64,000 bases of DNA from Drechslerella dactyloides (Eukaryota > Ascomycota > Orbiliomycetes > Orbiliales > Orbiliaceae): the NCBI GenBank assembly GCA_020064725.1, contig JAGTWJ010000017.1, positions 2,480,001 through 2,544,000 on the forward strand, read 5' to 3'. The position numbers and the translations under genes are program-made. The notes below the pieces were generated by a model. The model was not told the origin of the DNA, ran no database searches, and worked only from the letters and a program-made list of their open reading frames with translations. Each line of letters opens with the position of its first letter. Position 1 is the first letter of the stretch. Positions 10,642 to 23,300 of this stretch are shown here, in pieces.

Positions 10642-11526
10642 ATGCAGTCTTTCCGCGTACTGCGCACCGCTCTCCGGGCGAAGCCGCTCGCCTCCTCGAT
10701 AATCCGGACGCCCGTGCGGAGAGGATACGCCGAGGCCGCCAGCGATAAGATCAAGCTCAGTCTCACGCTCCCGCACCAGGTGAGTACCGCCCATTGCCCA
10801 TCGCCACTATGATAAGACTTCAAGCTGACGTATTGCAATCATAGGCCATCTACAAGGCTACCGATGTGTACGTTCGAACCTCGCAATCAGAGCTGCAAAC
10901 CGCCGGGCAGCGAGACGACGGATTAGAGGAATTGGAGAACCAATTGGCTGACATGTGCTGCGGAACGACAGCGTCCAGGTCAACATCCCCGCGGAGTCCG
11001 GCGTGATGGGTGTCCTCGCGAACCACGTGCCGTCAATCGAGCAGCTCAAGGCCGGTGTGGTGGACATCATCGAGGAGGGCGGCGGCAGCAAGCAGTTCTT
11101 CGGTGCGTCTCTTCACCTTCGTTATGATAATAAGAGAATGTCAAGGCTGACGGTGTGAATGTTCTAGTTTCCGGAGGATTTGCCGTTGTGCAGCCGAACA
11201 GCCGGCTGAGCATCAACGCTGTTGAGGCTTACACGCTCGACGAGTTCAGCGTCGAGGTAAGCCCCGAACTCTCATAAATCTCAATGCTGTGACCGAGCGT
11301 GGGGGAACTAATCGACGGAATGTGTGTATAGGCTGTCAGGGCTCAATTGGCCGAGGCGAACAAGATTGCCAGCGGCAGCGGCAGCGAGCAAGACATTGCG
11401 GAGGCCAAGGTTGAGATTGAGGTATGATATACAAACCATCTCTATACATTACTCTATTATAATAAGAGGCAGTGCTGACTCTGTGTACAGGTTCTGGAGA
11501 CATTACAGGCAGCCCTGAAGGCGTAG
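10642..11526 (+). CDS. ATP16: ATP synthase subunit delta, mitochondrial
   Basis: This is the delta subunit of the mitochondrial F1 central stalk (equivalent to bacterial epsilon), which couples rotation of the c-ring to ATP synthesis. Six exons: 10642-10779, 10845-10867, 10972-11102, 11168-11256, 11332-11421 and 11491-11526. They give 168 residues. The first 30 or so residues (MQSFRVLRTALRAKPLASS, then RRGYAEA) are a mitochondrial presequence. The mature part shows KIKLSLTLPHQ, VNIPAESGVMGVLANHVPSIEQLKAGVV and FVSGGFAVVQPNSRLSI, all typical of the beta-sandwich, then a C-terminal two-helix segment. Exon 2 is only 23 nt. Intron phases fit at every junction. Confidence 0.95.
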
Positions 11527-11863
11527 TTGCGCCGAGTGAATGCGATGGACATAATTAAATGACGGACGTTGTATAAAGCACACACGCCTTCGTGTAGTAT
11601 AGTATTTATCAGCTGCTTTTGGCACAATCCTCTTCTGCGAAAACTAAAACTCCTTCGCGGGAGGACGTATATAAGACAATCGAGCACAATTGTAGATTCT
11701 GATCGTTCTATTAATTAAACGAGAGATTATAAAGAAAAGCCGGCGGAGTTTCTTCGTGGCTGCTACTGTACACGTGGGCCGTATCGTATCTACAAGACTG
11801 CGGCGTCCAATGGGCATATCTACACTTAAAGTGACATCTGTATTTACATATTTACTTCGTCGA
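11527..11863. other. Convergent 3' flanks
   Basis: This lies between the stop of ATP16 (plus) and the stop of the membrane-protein gene (minus). It must hold both 3' ends. Nothing else is seen. Confidence 0.4.
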
Positions 11864-12706
11864 CTACATTCGCCCACCGTCCGTGGGGTAGTACTTTGTC
11901 TCCTTCTTCAGCAGCATGTCCAGCCCTCTGCGCTCCCGCTCCCACGCCCACCCCTCGCGATCGATCCGATAGACCAACCCGCTGCCGCCGCCAATCTTCA
12001 ACTTTGCAAAATCGTCCATCCGCAGCGCCCGCACGAGCTTGCGGATGCTGGACACGGCCAGCCAGGCGATGTACTTCAACGGGCCAAAGTACCCCGTGAA
12101 TTTCCACTGATCCACAACTTTTGCTGTTTGCACGAACGGCGTGACCAGCCATGTCGACTGGGGAGTCGAGTCGATGATCCGACGGCGGAACGGCAGCAAA
12201 CTGCGCGTTTGTATCTGCAGGGAGATCGCGCGAGCGGACTTTGGGACGGCGACGATGCGGTGGACGGTGCGCGAGGGGACCCAGAATGTGTACGCGCAGA
12301 TTAACAGACCCATGCCCGCGCTGACGCTGCTGATTGCGCGGGTCCAGGACGGGGCATCGGGCTGGCAGATGACGTTTTCGTAGAACTCCATGCCCGCCCA
12401 GGATACCGAGGCTACCGAGATGGTGTAGTAGGCATAGATGAGGAGGCGGGAGCCGGATTGGTAGAGAACGGTTTCGTGGCCCGCGCGGGCGAGGTTTTCC
12501 TCGAGGGAGAAGTAGCGGCCGCCGGAGGGGGAGGAGGGTGCTGGCGTCCGTCTGGCGGGGTTTGCGGCGTAGCAGCGGCGGGGAGCAAGGCGTATCAAGG
12601 TTGCCGGGCGGATGGTTGCCGAGGCGCAGGAGAGCGGTATCGAGGGCGGCCGACGGAGCAGGCGCAGGCCGAAGCCCGCTGTGGATATCGACATTGAAGG
12701 CGGCAT
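11864..12706 (-). CDS. Predicted mitochondrial two-pass membrane protein, 280 aa
   Basis: An intronless ORF of 280 residues. The first 60 residues lack acidic residues and are rich in Arg, Ser and Pro (LRLLRRPPSIPLS, then LIRLAPRRCYAANPARR), which reads as a mitochondrial presequence. Two hydrophobic segments follow, around residues 90-110 (YAYYTISVASVSWAGMEF) and 125-145 (SSVSAGMGLLICAYTFWV). The basic C-terminal part contains GPLKYIAWLAVSS and ends KKETKYYPTDGGRM. The layout recalls TMEM223/TMEM186-type mitochondrial proteins, but I cannot assign a family with confidence. A second in-frame Met four codons in is an alternative start. Confidence 0.75.
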   Translation of the reverse strand: MPPSMSISTAGFGLRLLRRPPSIPLSCASATIRPATLIRLAPRRCYAANPARRTPAPSSPSGGRYFSLEENLARAGHETVLYQSGSRLLIYAYYTISVASVSWAGMEFYENVICQPDAPSWTRAISSVSAGMGLLICAYTFWVPSRTVHRIVAVPKSARAISLQIQTRSLLPFRRRIIDSTPQSTWLVTPFVQTAKVVDQWKFTGYFGPLKYIAWLAVSSIRKLVRALRMDDFAKLKIGGGSGLVYRIDREGWAWERERRGLDMLLKKETKYYPTDGGRM

Positions 12707-12850
12707 GTTGAGTTATAAGAATATTATATTGTGAAGGTGGAGGATTCGATTGGTGGTCACCGCTACCGGCGGCAGGGAGACAGACGCCGCATCAGAAGGC
12801 CTCTCGACTGGCAGCGTCAATTGTGGAGGGAGCAATGGATCGTAGTGGAT

Positions 12851-13159
12851 TCAATTGGCATCTTTACGACATCGCCGTCGACAAATTTTTGGTGTTGCAA
12901 CTTTGTGCGGCTCTGCTTTCTTAACGCCGACTATCTCCGAGCGTCTTCCCTGGATGCCCCTGCAACCTTCGACTTCACCACTCAACATGCAACAGCCACG
13001 ATCATGATCGCATGGAACAGCTGAATACGATCGAGCATCGACGAGTAATTCATCTGCGGAAGCTTCTGGAGACACTGAAGACAGTATCAGCCCGGCCCGG
13101 GAATGCGCCTGGCATGTGACAGCGAGCACCCCCAACAGAATGAGCTGTTTGCCCGCCAT
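12851..13159 (-). CDS. Candidate small secreted cysteine-containing protein (weak)
   Basis: Inside the divergent spacer between the 280-aa gene and the patatin gene, the minus strand encodes 102 residues from an internal ATG. It starts with a plausible signal peptide (MAGKQLILLGVLAVTCQA) and the remainder holds six cysteines, including GCC and a C-terminal KICRRRC. No homolog is recognised and the reading frame extends upstream past this ATG. It may be a chance ORF in promoter DNA. Confidence 0.22.
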   Translation of the reverse strand: MAGKQLILLGVLAVTCQAHSRAGLILSSVSPEASADELLVDARSYSAVPCDHDRGCCMLSGEVEGCRGIQGRRSEIVGVKKAEPHKVATPKICRRRCRKDAN

Positions 13160-13511
13160 CGTCGCCTGCAGGTGGCTCCACCCGCCCGGTCCCTGCGCTG
13201 GACTAACTAGACTGCTGGCCCCGGCTCCCGATCTCACCGTGATACGAATTCAAGGCCGTCCCCCAGCATTATCTCACGCCTGCGATCGATCGCGTTCTCG
13301 AGCTGTGCTCCCAGTCGCCTTCTTTTTCAGTGCCTGGGACGGAAACCAACTCTATAAAAGCGTCAGCGGAACGCACTCATGTCGCCCGTCCCAGCCTGTC
13401 AAGTGTTTGATGCGGCTGTCCACCTCGAATCCGATCTCGCCCTGCACCGGTGACACTCTACGTCATACCTCGCAACCACCACTACCATCACTGCTACTAC
13501 ATCCTCCGAAC

Positions 13512-13580
13512 ATGACCATCGCGGGCCTCGGCCCCGTCGACGAGACTTTCGATCGAACAATCACCAAAACTCCGCTGTAA
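13512..13580 (+). promoter_or_regulatory. Upstream ORF of the patatin-like gene (22 codons)
   Basis: An ATG in context GAACATGACC opens a 22-residue frame (MTIAGLGPVDETF...) that stops 12 nt before the main ATG at 13593. It may act as a translation-control uORF if the transcript starts upstream of 13512. Transcript data would be needed to place it in the mRNA. Confidence 0.4.
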
Positions 13581-13592
13581 CTATCGCCAAAC

Positions 13593-16468
13593 ATGAGTGC
13601 CGACAGCAAGCCCGTCACCGACGCCTCCAAGCCGTACGCCGCGAACGAGTACCCGCCGGAGTTCGTCGTCGACTACACCAACAAGAAGCGTGCGTCCCAA
13701 TACCCCTAGGATATATATAGCTATCCTGGCATGTGCTGGTGCTGACTTGATAGCTAGACATCGACCAGTTTGCTCAGGTCCTGAATGCCCCGCCGACCGC
13801 CCCGGACGTCTTTATCAGCGCCGAGAGCGACTGGAAACCCATCAGACAGCGCGTCGGCAGGCGGAAACGACGACCGAGAAGGGATGAGACCCGTGAAGGT
13901 GTGCATCGTGCTTCCATTCATGCCTGCACCTTTTGCTGACGGTGATGTTTAGGATTCTCCTACGCGCTCTTCAGCTGGCCGCTGCTGCTGCTCGTCTTCG
14001 GCTGGATCCTCTTCCTCGGGTGCGTCCGTTCTACATCACATCTCAACCGAACTGCTTATGCTAACGTCTACCAGCTTCCTGTACTTCCTGACCCGCATAT
14101 ACATCTGGCTCTACGAGCACTTCATCACGCACACCGGAAAGCGCCAGCGACTGCGCCTCGCCCTCCGCCACTCCCGAAACTACGAAGAATGGAAGGTCGC
14201 CGCCCAGCAGCTCGACGCCTACCTCGGCGCCGACGAGTGGAGGGAGGTCGAGGAGTTTAGCTACTATGACTACACTACCGTCAGACGAGTGCTGTCCGAA
14301 TTGCAGGAGCTGCGAGCGCGCGCCAGCCGGGACGACGATGCCATCGATGGTCTGGCGACGCTGGTGAGGGCCTGCGTCAAGAGCGACTTTGCCGGCATCG
14401 AGAACCCCAGGCTGTACAGCCAGACCTACTACGGCACAAAGACCCTCCTCCAAGACTACTATGATGAGTGTAAGTACTGCCGTCGGTAGTATAAAGGGTT
14501 CGCTGCTAACGTTCGCTAGTGGAACGGTGCCTGCGGATCCTCGTCGACACCGACCAGCTCAATCTCGATGAGAAGCGTAAGCTCTTTAAGCACCTGTCCA
14601 AGAATCTCGGCCGCAGCGCTCTCTGCCTCTCCGGCGGTGCGTGCTTTGCGTACTACCACTTCGGCGTCGTCCGCGCGCACCTCGACGCCGGCGTCATCCC
14701 CAATATCATTACAGGCACCTCGGGCGGTGGCTTGGTCGCAGCATTGGTCGGCACGCGGACCGACGATGAGCTCAAAATCGTCATCCGCCCGGAACTCGCG
14801 GACAAGATCACGGCCTGCCACGACGGCATGGCTGTTTGGATGGCGCGCTGGTGGAAGACCGGCGCGCGCTTCGACTCCGTCGACTGGGCTGCCCGCGCGC
14901 TCTGGTTCACCCGCGGCAGCATGACCTTCCGCGAGGCCTACGAGCGCACCGGCCGGACCCTCAACATTTCCTGCGTGCCATCCAACCCGAACAGCCCGAG
15001 CATCCTCCTCAACCACATTACCGCGCCCGACTGCGTCATCTGGACTGCCCTGCTCGCCTCCGCTGCCGTCCCCGGCATTCTCAACCCGGTCGTGCTGATG
15101 ATGAAGACCAAAGACGACGATCTAATCCCCTACTCCTTCGGACATAAGTGGAAAGACGGCAGCATCCGCACCGATATCCCCATCCAGGCGCTCAACCTGC
15201 ACTTCAACGTCAACTTCCCCATCGTCTCGCAGGTCAACCCGCACATCACCCTCTTCTTCTTCTCCTCACGCGGCACCGTCGGCCGGCCCGTCTCCCACCG
15301 CAAGGGCCGCGGGTGGCGCGGCGGCTTCCTCGGCAGCGCGGCTGAGCAATACCTCAAGCTCGACCTGAACAAATGGCTCAAGGTCATGCGGCACCTCGAG
15401 CTCCTCCCCCGCCCACTGGGCACCGACTGGAGCAACCTGTTCCTGCAGCGGTTCTACGGCCGCGTGAACATCCTCCCGCGGACAAAGCTGATCGATTACT
15501 ACTACATCCTGTCGGACCCGTCGCGGTCACGATTGTCGTGGATGATCAACAGCGGCGAACACGCGACGTTCCCAAAGCTGCAGTTCATCTCAAACCGGAT
15601 GAAGATCGAGCAGCTCATCGAGGAAGGCAGGCGGCGGCATAAAGGACAGGGCGCGGAGCTCGAGGCGATACTGTCCGCGGAGGATATCGCCAGCCTGATC
15701 AAGAAGCGGCGAGACGCGACCACAGGCGCTGGTAGCAAACGCAGCTCACGCCGGATCTCTACCGACCTCGCGACGATCATGGGCACCGCAGCCTCTGCTG
15801 CCGGGGGTGGCGGCACGGGGCTCGGGATACGCGATACAGGCGGCGACACAAGCCTCAACACCGCGCAACCGACGCTGGAAGTATCAGGCTCCAACTCGCC
15901 GAGCACGCCGACGCTGCAGCGGTTCAGCTGGTTCAAGAATAGCCTATGGCCCGGCAGCATCGGCGACGTGCTCACGGCGACCCCGCGGGATTTCCGCGAC
16001 TCCAACCGCCGCAGCACGGCCAGTCTGCGCACAGCCGTCTCGCGGAACGATAGCCTGGAAACAGTACTCCCCGCCGATAACAGTCACAATCACAACACCG
16101 GTAGCGGCACCGTCGGCAACGGCTTCCTTAGCCCTGCGCCGCCAGCGGACGCAATGTACATGTCCGACGACGAGAGGGGGCGGTACTTTGGTGCGGCCGG
16201 CGGCGAATTCGGTGGCGGCGAGGACTTTACGAGCGCTGCGAACACGGAGGATAGCGCTAGTGCCAGCGAGGGTGATTTCTTCAGCGGCAGCGAAGTTGAG
16301 AGGGGCGCCGACGATGATCACGACGACGAGGACGACGAGGAGACGGAGGATGAGGGGTTGGAGATGGGCGGTGGGACGATTCGGCGGCGGGGGTTCACCG
16401 GTGGGAATGAGGATCGGGCGGGCGGAACGCCTGGACGGGTGGAGTTTCTTAGCGCTGGGGCGGTGTAG
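13593..16468 (+). CDS. Patatin-like phospholipase / lipid hydrolase (DUF3336 type)
   Basis: A lipid hydrolase of the fungal TGL3/4/5-like patatin family, probably acting on triacylglycerol or phospholipid at lipid droplets or membranes. Five exons: 13593-13689, 13758-13898, 13953-14019, 14075-14469 and 14520-16468. They give 882 residues. A membrane segment (WPLLLLVFGWILFLGFLYFLT, about 90-110) precedes the DUF3336-type region. The catalytic core has LCLSGGACFAYYHFGVV (oxyanion hole), nucleophile elbow GTSGG with Ser301, and WKDGS with Asp446, so the Ser-Asp dyad is complete. The last 280 or so residues are disordered and Ser/Gly/Asp-rich with an acidic run, longer than in relatives of about 750 residues. 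A 22-codon uORF lies just upstream. Confidence 0.92.
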
Positions 16469-16905
16469 ATTGTACTGTACTGATACCGGACGGGGCTGCG
16501 ATTGAGGGCTGGCTGGCTATTTGAGTGCTTGGGGTATACATATACAGGAGCGGTAGTGTTTTTTTTTGGTATATGATGGAGTCGCGATGGTCATATGGGT
16601 GTAAGATTGCTGGCGATGTTACTTAGATCTCGCGGCGGCGACAAGCAGGTTGGATCCGTGGATTAGATGGCCGGTTCATATGTTGATATAACTGCATCAG
16701 TCGATTTGAATGCTTCAAATCGTGGAAGACGATGTGGGTTCGTATCCATCTATCTACAAAATCTTCACATGTTGTCGATTGTTCGTCCATCTGTCAGGCG
16801 TAAATATAAACCCACCTTCGAGCTGCTGCAAATGAGAGTTGTATAGGTAATATATATTATTCAATACATTTCAATAGCATTCGCCACATGGTACATATGA
16901 CAGCA
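16469..16905. other. Convergent 3' flanks
   Basis: Spacer between the patatin gene (plus) and the LYR protein gene (minus). A short T run lies at about 16559-16566. No gene is seen. Confidence 0.4.
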
Positions 16906-17300
16906 TCAGCCATACCGCTTCTTCATCGCGCGGTACTTCGTCAAAGAATACCTAAAACACGAACAACCCAATCAGCTCGAACGGACGGACGACTAAATGG
17001 GTGGATTGGTGAACTGAACGTACAAAGCTTCGACCTCCCGCTTGACGAACGCCGCGCGCTCAATCCCCTGCCGGATCGCAGACTCGTCCGTCAGACCCGC
17101 GTTTCGGGCGAAGGCGGCGTGGCAGCGCGTGCGGAAGTAGGGGTATCCGAGCGGGTAGCGGCGGCCAAGGTAGAGGAGGTCTACATCACACTCTTTCAGT
17201 ATTCGAGCGGATATATCAATGGCGGTGATGTTCGATAGATGGCGACTGGATGGAACGGACCTTTGTAGAGGGCGAGGACCTCGTGGCGGAGGGTGGACAT
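16906..17300 (-). CDS. LYR-motif protein, LYRM5/ETFRF1-like
   Basis: LYR-motif proteins are small mitochondrial matrix helices that bind acyl carrier protein; the LYRM5/ETFRF1 branch regulates electron-transfer flavoprotein. Three exons (17300-17261, 17180-17024, 16951-16906) give 80 residues. The hallmark is MSTLRHEVLALYKDLLYLGRRYP-type sequence: an LY-K near residue 11, LLYLGR, then the conserved YPLGYPYFRTRCHAAF and the C-terminal helix FVKREVEALYSLTKYRAMKKRYG. Exon 2 must end at GCTTT|GTACGT for the YSLTKYR end to stay in frame. Identification rests on motif order and length. Confidence 0.85.
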
Positions 17301-20300
17301 TCTTGTTTGCTGGCGGCGTAACCGTGATCGATTTCTACATTGTGAGCGGGGGCTGGTGGTTGTGTATGCGTAGCTTGGGCAGAGGAGAGTGGGTTATGTA
17401 GCTCGACAGCTGTGTCGTGACGTCGCCGGCAACGCAAAATTTACAACAGGGAGGTTGGACTGACTGTGCTAAATACGCTATGGACTGGGAGCTGCGCTGC
17501 TTGTATCGGCTTGATTTTATATCTTTCTCACTGCGGAGATGACTCTGTATGTACGGCTTCTGAGCTGAATTAGTTGGTGATATCGATAGTCGTGAGTTCC
17601 ACAGTTCAGTGCGCTCCGTCTACCATTGCCATGATCTCAGCGCTGAGCTGCCTCTAGGCCCCTTAGCTGACCGTCCAAAATATCATGAACAGAACTATCT
17701 AAGCTCCGCACCATAACCTGGATTTGGCGACACCTAGAGCTTCTCAATATACTACATTCCAATAGCTGCCTCCAGCTACCACACCCCTCAGAACAGCATA
17801 GCTACTACCAGAAAACCACACAGCTTAACTGGGCTCAGTAGTATTATATAGCTATCCACGAGCTAGCTATGGAAATCTTCCGGATGCTTCTACCTATTGC
17901 CAGGACGCCCAGATGTGCGTCACCATAAAGATTCCCTCTCGGCACTGGGGACTATAAAAGGGGCCCCTCCCCCGCTTTTCCTCCATCTTCCTTTCGTCTT
18001 CCTTTCACCATCCTACACATCGCCTCACTATATATATTTCACCTAATATCCTGCACTTCACTATGTTGAATGGCCTAGATTCCTTTCTCAAACTTAATGA
18101 AGCGATAGGAACCATACAAAAGCCTCCATGGATGCATCCCATTTTGAGGGCAGTCTTGTCGTATGACCCTCAACGCGAAAACTTATGAAATCACACATCT
18201 ACGACACACAGTCGATGGTCATGCTGAACTTAGGGACGAAGCATTAACTGCTACCATCGATTTTTGATGGTGGATACTGCATTCCACCTGATGGATATAT
18301 ATATGCGCGTCCAGTGGTAAGCGTAAATTCAAATGATATACCAGGTTATCAACATTATAATAACATTTGACCTGTAGCTGACCACGCTATGCAGCTGTGG
18401 CGAGGGCCAGACTGTTCCAGACAGGATCGTGTCTGTCAGATTCTATCCAAATGACCAAATTTCGGAAAGCACCAGATGCTTATAACGCTACTCTCAACAC
18501 ATACATTCCACGATACATGCACTGCTATGCGATATTCGAGCAACATAAGATCGACTTTTTGGATGAGTCAGTCATGACCAAAGATTCGTCGCGTGGTCGC
18601 TACGTCACATCACAATATTATCTCCAGCAGATCTCCACTCAGGAGCGAATCACCAGAGAGCAGATGAATTTCAGAAATTTCAGGTCAATCTTTTACGATA
18701 CGAAAACGTCGCTGTTCCTCCTATATCTATGTGTGCGTCAGTCATCGACTTGGACCATTATGATGGATATCACGGCTGAAAAGACTTCACAAGTAATACC
18801 GCAAGCTTATACGGTTACATGATACCGGACAAATCATCAGAGCAATCACTCAATATGTTTACAATTCAGACAAATACATCTACTGTCAACTGGACATCGA
18901 GCTGCCCGCTAATGGATGGCTCGGGAAACACATCATGGAGACCCACATGCACTGAAACAAAGTCTAGCTAAATGATACCAGTATCCCAGAACAACAATGG
19001 GCGTCTTTTATGACACTCACAAGTCAACCAACATGGACCCAAAGGATGATTTCGACGCTCGTGTACATTTTCCCATTGTTTAATGGGGTTGAACATATAT
19101 TCACCCAATATTCGTCGAGACGCTCGTCATAGACGGCAAGAGCATCGTTATTAGATCGGTTACCTTCCACGATGAGGGAAATCGCAAGGACGACATCAGG
19201 TACCAACCTGATCCATATTTCTGGGGTATAGCCGCCAACTGAGATAGACTTGAACGACGACATGGCTGTATCGTACGTATTTACGGAAAGCCAAAAATGC
19301 CGACATACAATATATGACATCTATCATTATCAACTGCGACGGGCTGCCCCACGGCCCCTGCATCGAACACGTTCTTGCATTTGATGGCAATATGGAGCCG
19401 GAGATGAAGCTCTGGCTGATGGGATCGGATGGGAAGTTTGGTCGACTCCGCAAAATATCTAACTCTATCGCTCAGAAAATCGAGCGGCTCATGTTCGTAT
19501 ATACCATGATCACACACGCCACTGCAGTTCCCTGATGGCTTGCAGTTGGACAACACCGGAACGGAGAATGTGGTTTGCGTTATTTTTCGGAGTCGCTTCA
19601 TGGAATCCTGACAATTTGACGTCTGGAAAATGGTATTAGGATCAATGCAACGGCTCTCTCGTTACATACGCATGAGTGTATACAGACTCTTGACCCATAC
19701 ATCACGCCCAAAGCCACATTGGAAAATGGAGATGCTTTGCATGTAGTGCCATCGGGTCGAATTGAAACAGATGTCTTGCAGTCACGCTAGCGAGAACACT
19801 ATGAATGCATGTCACAATATTATAGCGACACCTGAATCAGAGTCTTCAAGAGGTTGAAGGTCACCACTTAGAAGCACATGATTGAGCTTTAATTAGATAT
19901 ATACTCCGGTCTCTCCATTTGACACATATATGTCTGGTTATGATCAGGAGCAGGAGTCTTCCATTTTGAAAGTGACGGGACATGGCCGTCCACAGCCATC
20001 AATCTAAAACCTAGCTCAAGAAACAGTTCAAAGAGGACAATGCTATATATCTCCATGTATGATTTGTCAGTGAGATACTGCGGAAGGAAAGAACGATGAA
20101 TCTCAGACTTATATGATGCTTGCAGCAGAAATCATCGGACCTCCATGCTAAAGCTTTGAATACTTCGATCCTCACACCGGCGTCACGGGCGACCAGCTCT
20201 CTTGGGTGGTAATTAATGGCAAAAATGACGAGCACATATATCTATCAGGAGGTACCTGCATCCAACATTCGCATGCGTCCAGGTGCCTAGATGGACATTC

Positions 20301-23300
20301 TATAGCAAGCTCAAGCCTTCAAATGACAGTCTCTCTATTACTTAAACGAAATGTGATTCGTTATAACATGCTGTCGTAATGGTCCGGGCTGAAGCAACAT
20401 TTTGGCCTGTCCGTGGCGATGGCGCGTCGAGCCCGATGCGCGATAGACCAATCCTGAGAATCTTCCGCAACCTCAAAGTTATTGAAAATTTCCTTGTGAA
20501 CGGGTTCTTGATTACTGGATCCCGTAAATGAAAGAGTGGATGACCACCCAAGTCAAAAGATTCGATACTGCTGATGCATCAGCGAAATGTGGACCGGAAG
20601 AAGGCGCAAAGCGGCTAATGGCGGCCGGGACTTCTCTCCTCATGATTCGATCTATAAAACAAGAAGTTCAATGGTGATAGGACACTTCAGGTATGCACAA
20701 TATTGATGATAATTGGCCTAGGTTGGGAATCTACCATGCATGATCCTAGGAAGATTACAGAGGATTTCCTAGCAAAAAATGCCAACGGACCGGGGTTGAG
20801 ATTCCAAGCGAATAGGCTGTTTCGACGATTAAAGACGAGCCTGCCCCCTGCGACTCAGGCACCATCCTCTGCACTCGCCGCCTCCATTCACGCGCCTAAG
20901 CAAGAGATGCATTCCATAGCTCTCTTGCTTCACAGTCGAACTATGATCTCCGACAAAACTACAAAAATGCTGATCGAGTGGCTGATCGAGCTGCCACCCG
21001 CTTACGGTGTGGAAGTCAACTCGGTTCACGACTTGGAGTCCATGACCTACGCGGAACCTTGACCCAAGACGATTTATGAGAAATCTCAGCTTGTGAACGA
21101 GCCACCCATGAAATTAGCTCGGAATCCTAGATATATATCTGCTTTTAGTATCACTAGGTTCGGAAATTCAGACACAATAAATGTCCTATCTGAAGAGACA
21201 CAAGCTCAGTATATATATGCTACATTGCATGTGTACTGCCAGCGGATTGGGATTTACGGTCCACGTATGAGCTTTCATAGACCAAAAACAGGTGGCCCAG
21301 CTTCCTCAAGATGAGATTTCTACGCGTCTCCGCTATATATAAAATCCCGGGGACGACACGGACAAATGATCCATATACTGCCCTTATATACAGTCGGCAT
21401 GCTCTAGGATATCTTTCTATGCGCCGAATACACCAACACTCGTCTGAATGATCATCTCACTAATACGCACTTAGAAAAACTCTACGTATGCATTTCTCAT
21501 CCGAGTAATTCTGCAGACGCAAAAGACATGAGGGTATTACTGCCCGATGGAGGCAGTGATACCAAATTGGCGATTCATGTTCGCATCAATCTTAAGCATA
21601 AAAACCACGCCTCACAGGGTGACGAAGATGTGCTAGCAAAATTATATATTATTGCGCTACCATATACAGACATGTGACAGGTAGAAGGGAATCATCCCCT
21701 CGAATGTAACTCGCAAAATATTAGACGCGGGAGCGACACGCATGCGCATGCTGACTACGAATTTTGAGGCACTACACGGCTGCGGAAATAGAATGGCTCA
21801 GAATCATATTTCCAAATTCGAATGCGAGGCGACTGTTCCGCTTTCAACGACATTCACAGATAGAACTGGTGGTATACAGCAAAGGTACCTCACGGTATCG
21901 CGTTCCCGCATGCTTGAGCACGCACGTCGAGAAGGTTCTGGCCGCATGCTGGATCTAGATTCGGCATTAGCGCCTGTAGCATGATATCAACTATACAAAG
22001 ATATTAGTCTCGAGGCCAGACTTACCTATACAAGGATACTAAGACCGGCACCTTCTATGAGTTATGAACTGAACATAACCTTTAAAGAATGCAATGATCG
22101 TATCATGCAGTGAATTTATATATACAGAGAAGCCAGATTCGAGATCTTTTGCGTCGTATGAACTTAGATCTTGTCAAATTACCGCTATCATAAATTTGGG
22201 CTACTTATGAGATATTCAGAGAGGTGCAACAACGATCTTATGACAGTCCCAGATCACAGATCCTTGTGGATACAGCAGCTACCCCAGTTAAACCTGAGAT
22301 CGACTTGGAAGAATCGATGGAAACCACTACAAGAGAGAGCGAAGCTGGCTATGAGGCTGCTATACATATATTAACAACCCGCGACGAATCTAATGAATGG
22401 TGAGCAGTATTCGCTGCCAAATACATAATCACGGGCAGTGCATGAGTCAAACTTCTACAACGTAACCAGTGCATGCTCTATACACTCTCCAACCATATTA
22501 TTATTACTGTACTATCGCAGTCAACAGACGTTCGCCGATTCATGAGCTATTCGGACCTCAATAACCAGTTTAAAGAAATAGGCATCGCCGAACGCATGTG
22601 TAATGTACCCACCGAAGGAACGAAGAAATGTAAAAATTCGGGAGACACGGCGCTGATTTCTAACGTAATACATGGAATCGACGCAGCATACCAAGAACGC
22701 ATGACTTCTCCATATGGTGTGAGGCTGGTATCTCGAAAACAGAACGAGAACTCCACCCATGTCTTCAACAACAATACTCACTTAAGCCAGAACGGTATTC
22801 CATGGCCAACTATCCCCCCAAAAACTTGATACACCAGGGCTCAATGTCCAGAACACATTTAAAGCAGTCTGAAAACATGATCGATATCGAATGGCCAGTT
22901 GATTAGTGAAACTGGATAGACAAAGGCATCTAATTCTGCCTAACAATTTTGACTTTACACAGAGCTCATATGTCGTCTTCACCGCCTCTCGACCATGTTA
23001 TATACACATATACGGATTCAATCGATTAATCAATGAATAAAATCCAGATAAACAGCCAATTAGCCGGGAAAACATGTATAAACTAAAACATATCGGCACT
23101 GGTGCATAATTTCGGAAGAGGATGATGTCCTGGTGGCAGTTGTTGGAACATAATGATATCGGTTACAGATCTACAGAAACTCTACGACCATATATAGGTC
23201 CCTATCGGCCTTGCCTAATCGACGAAGCCGCGGCATGAGAGCTTCACCGTTATCAATAAATGGGTATGATGCATGGCAGAATTTCAAAACCAACTCATGG

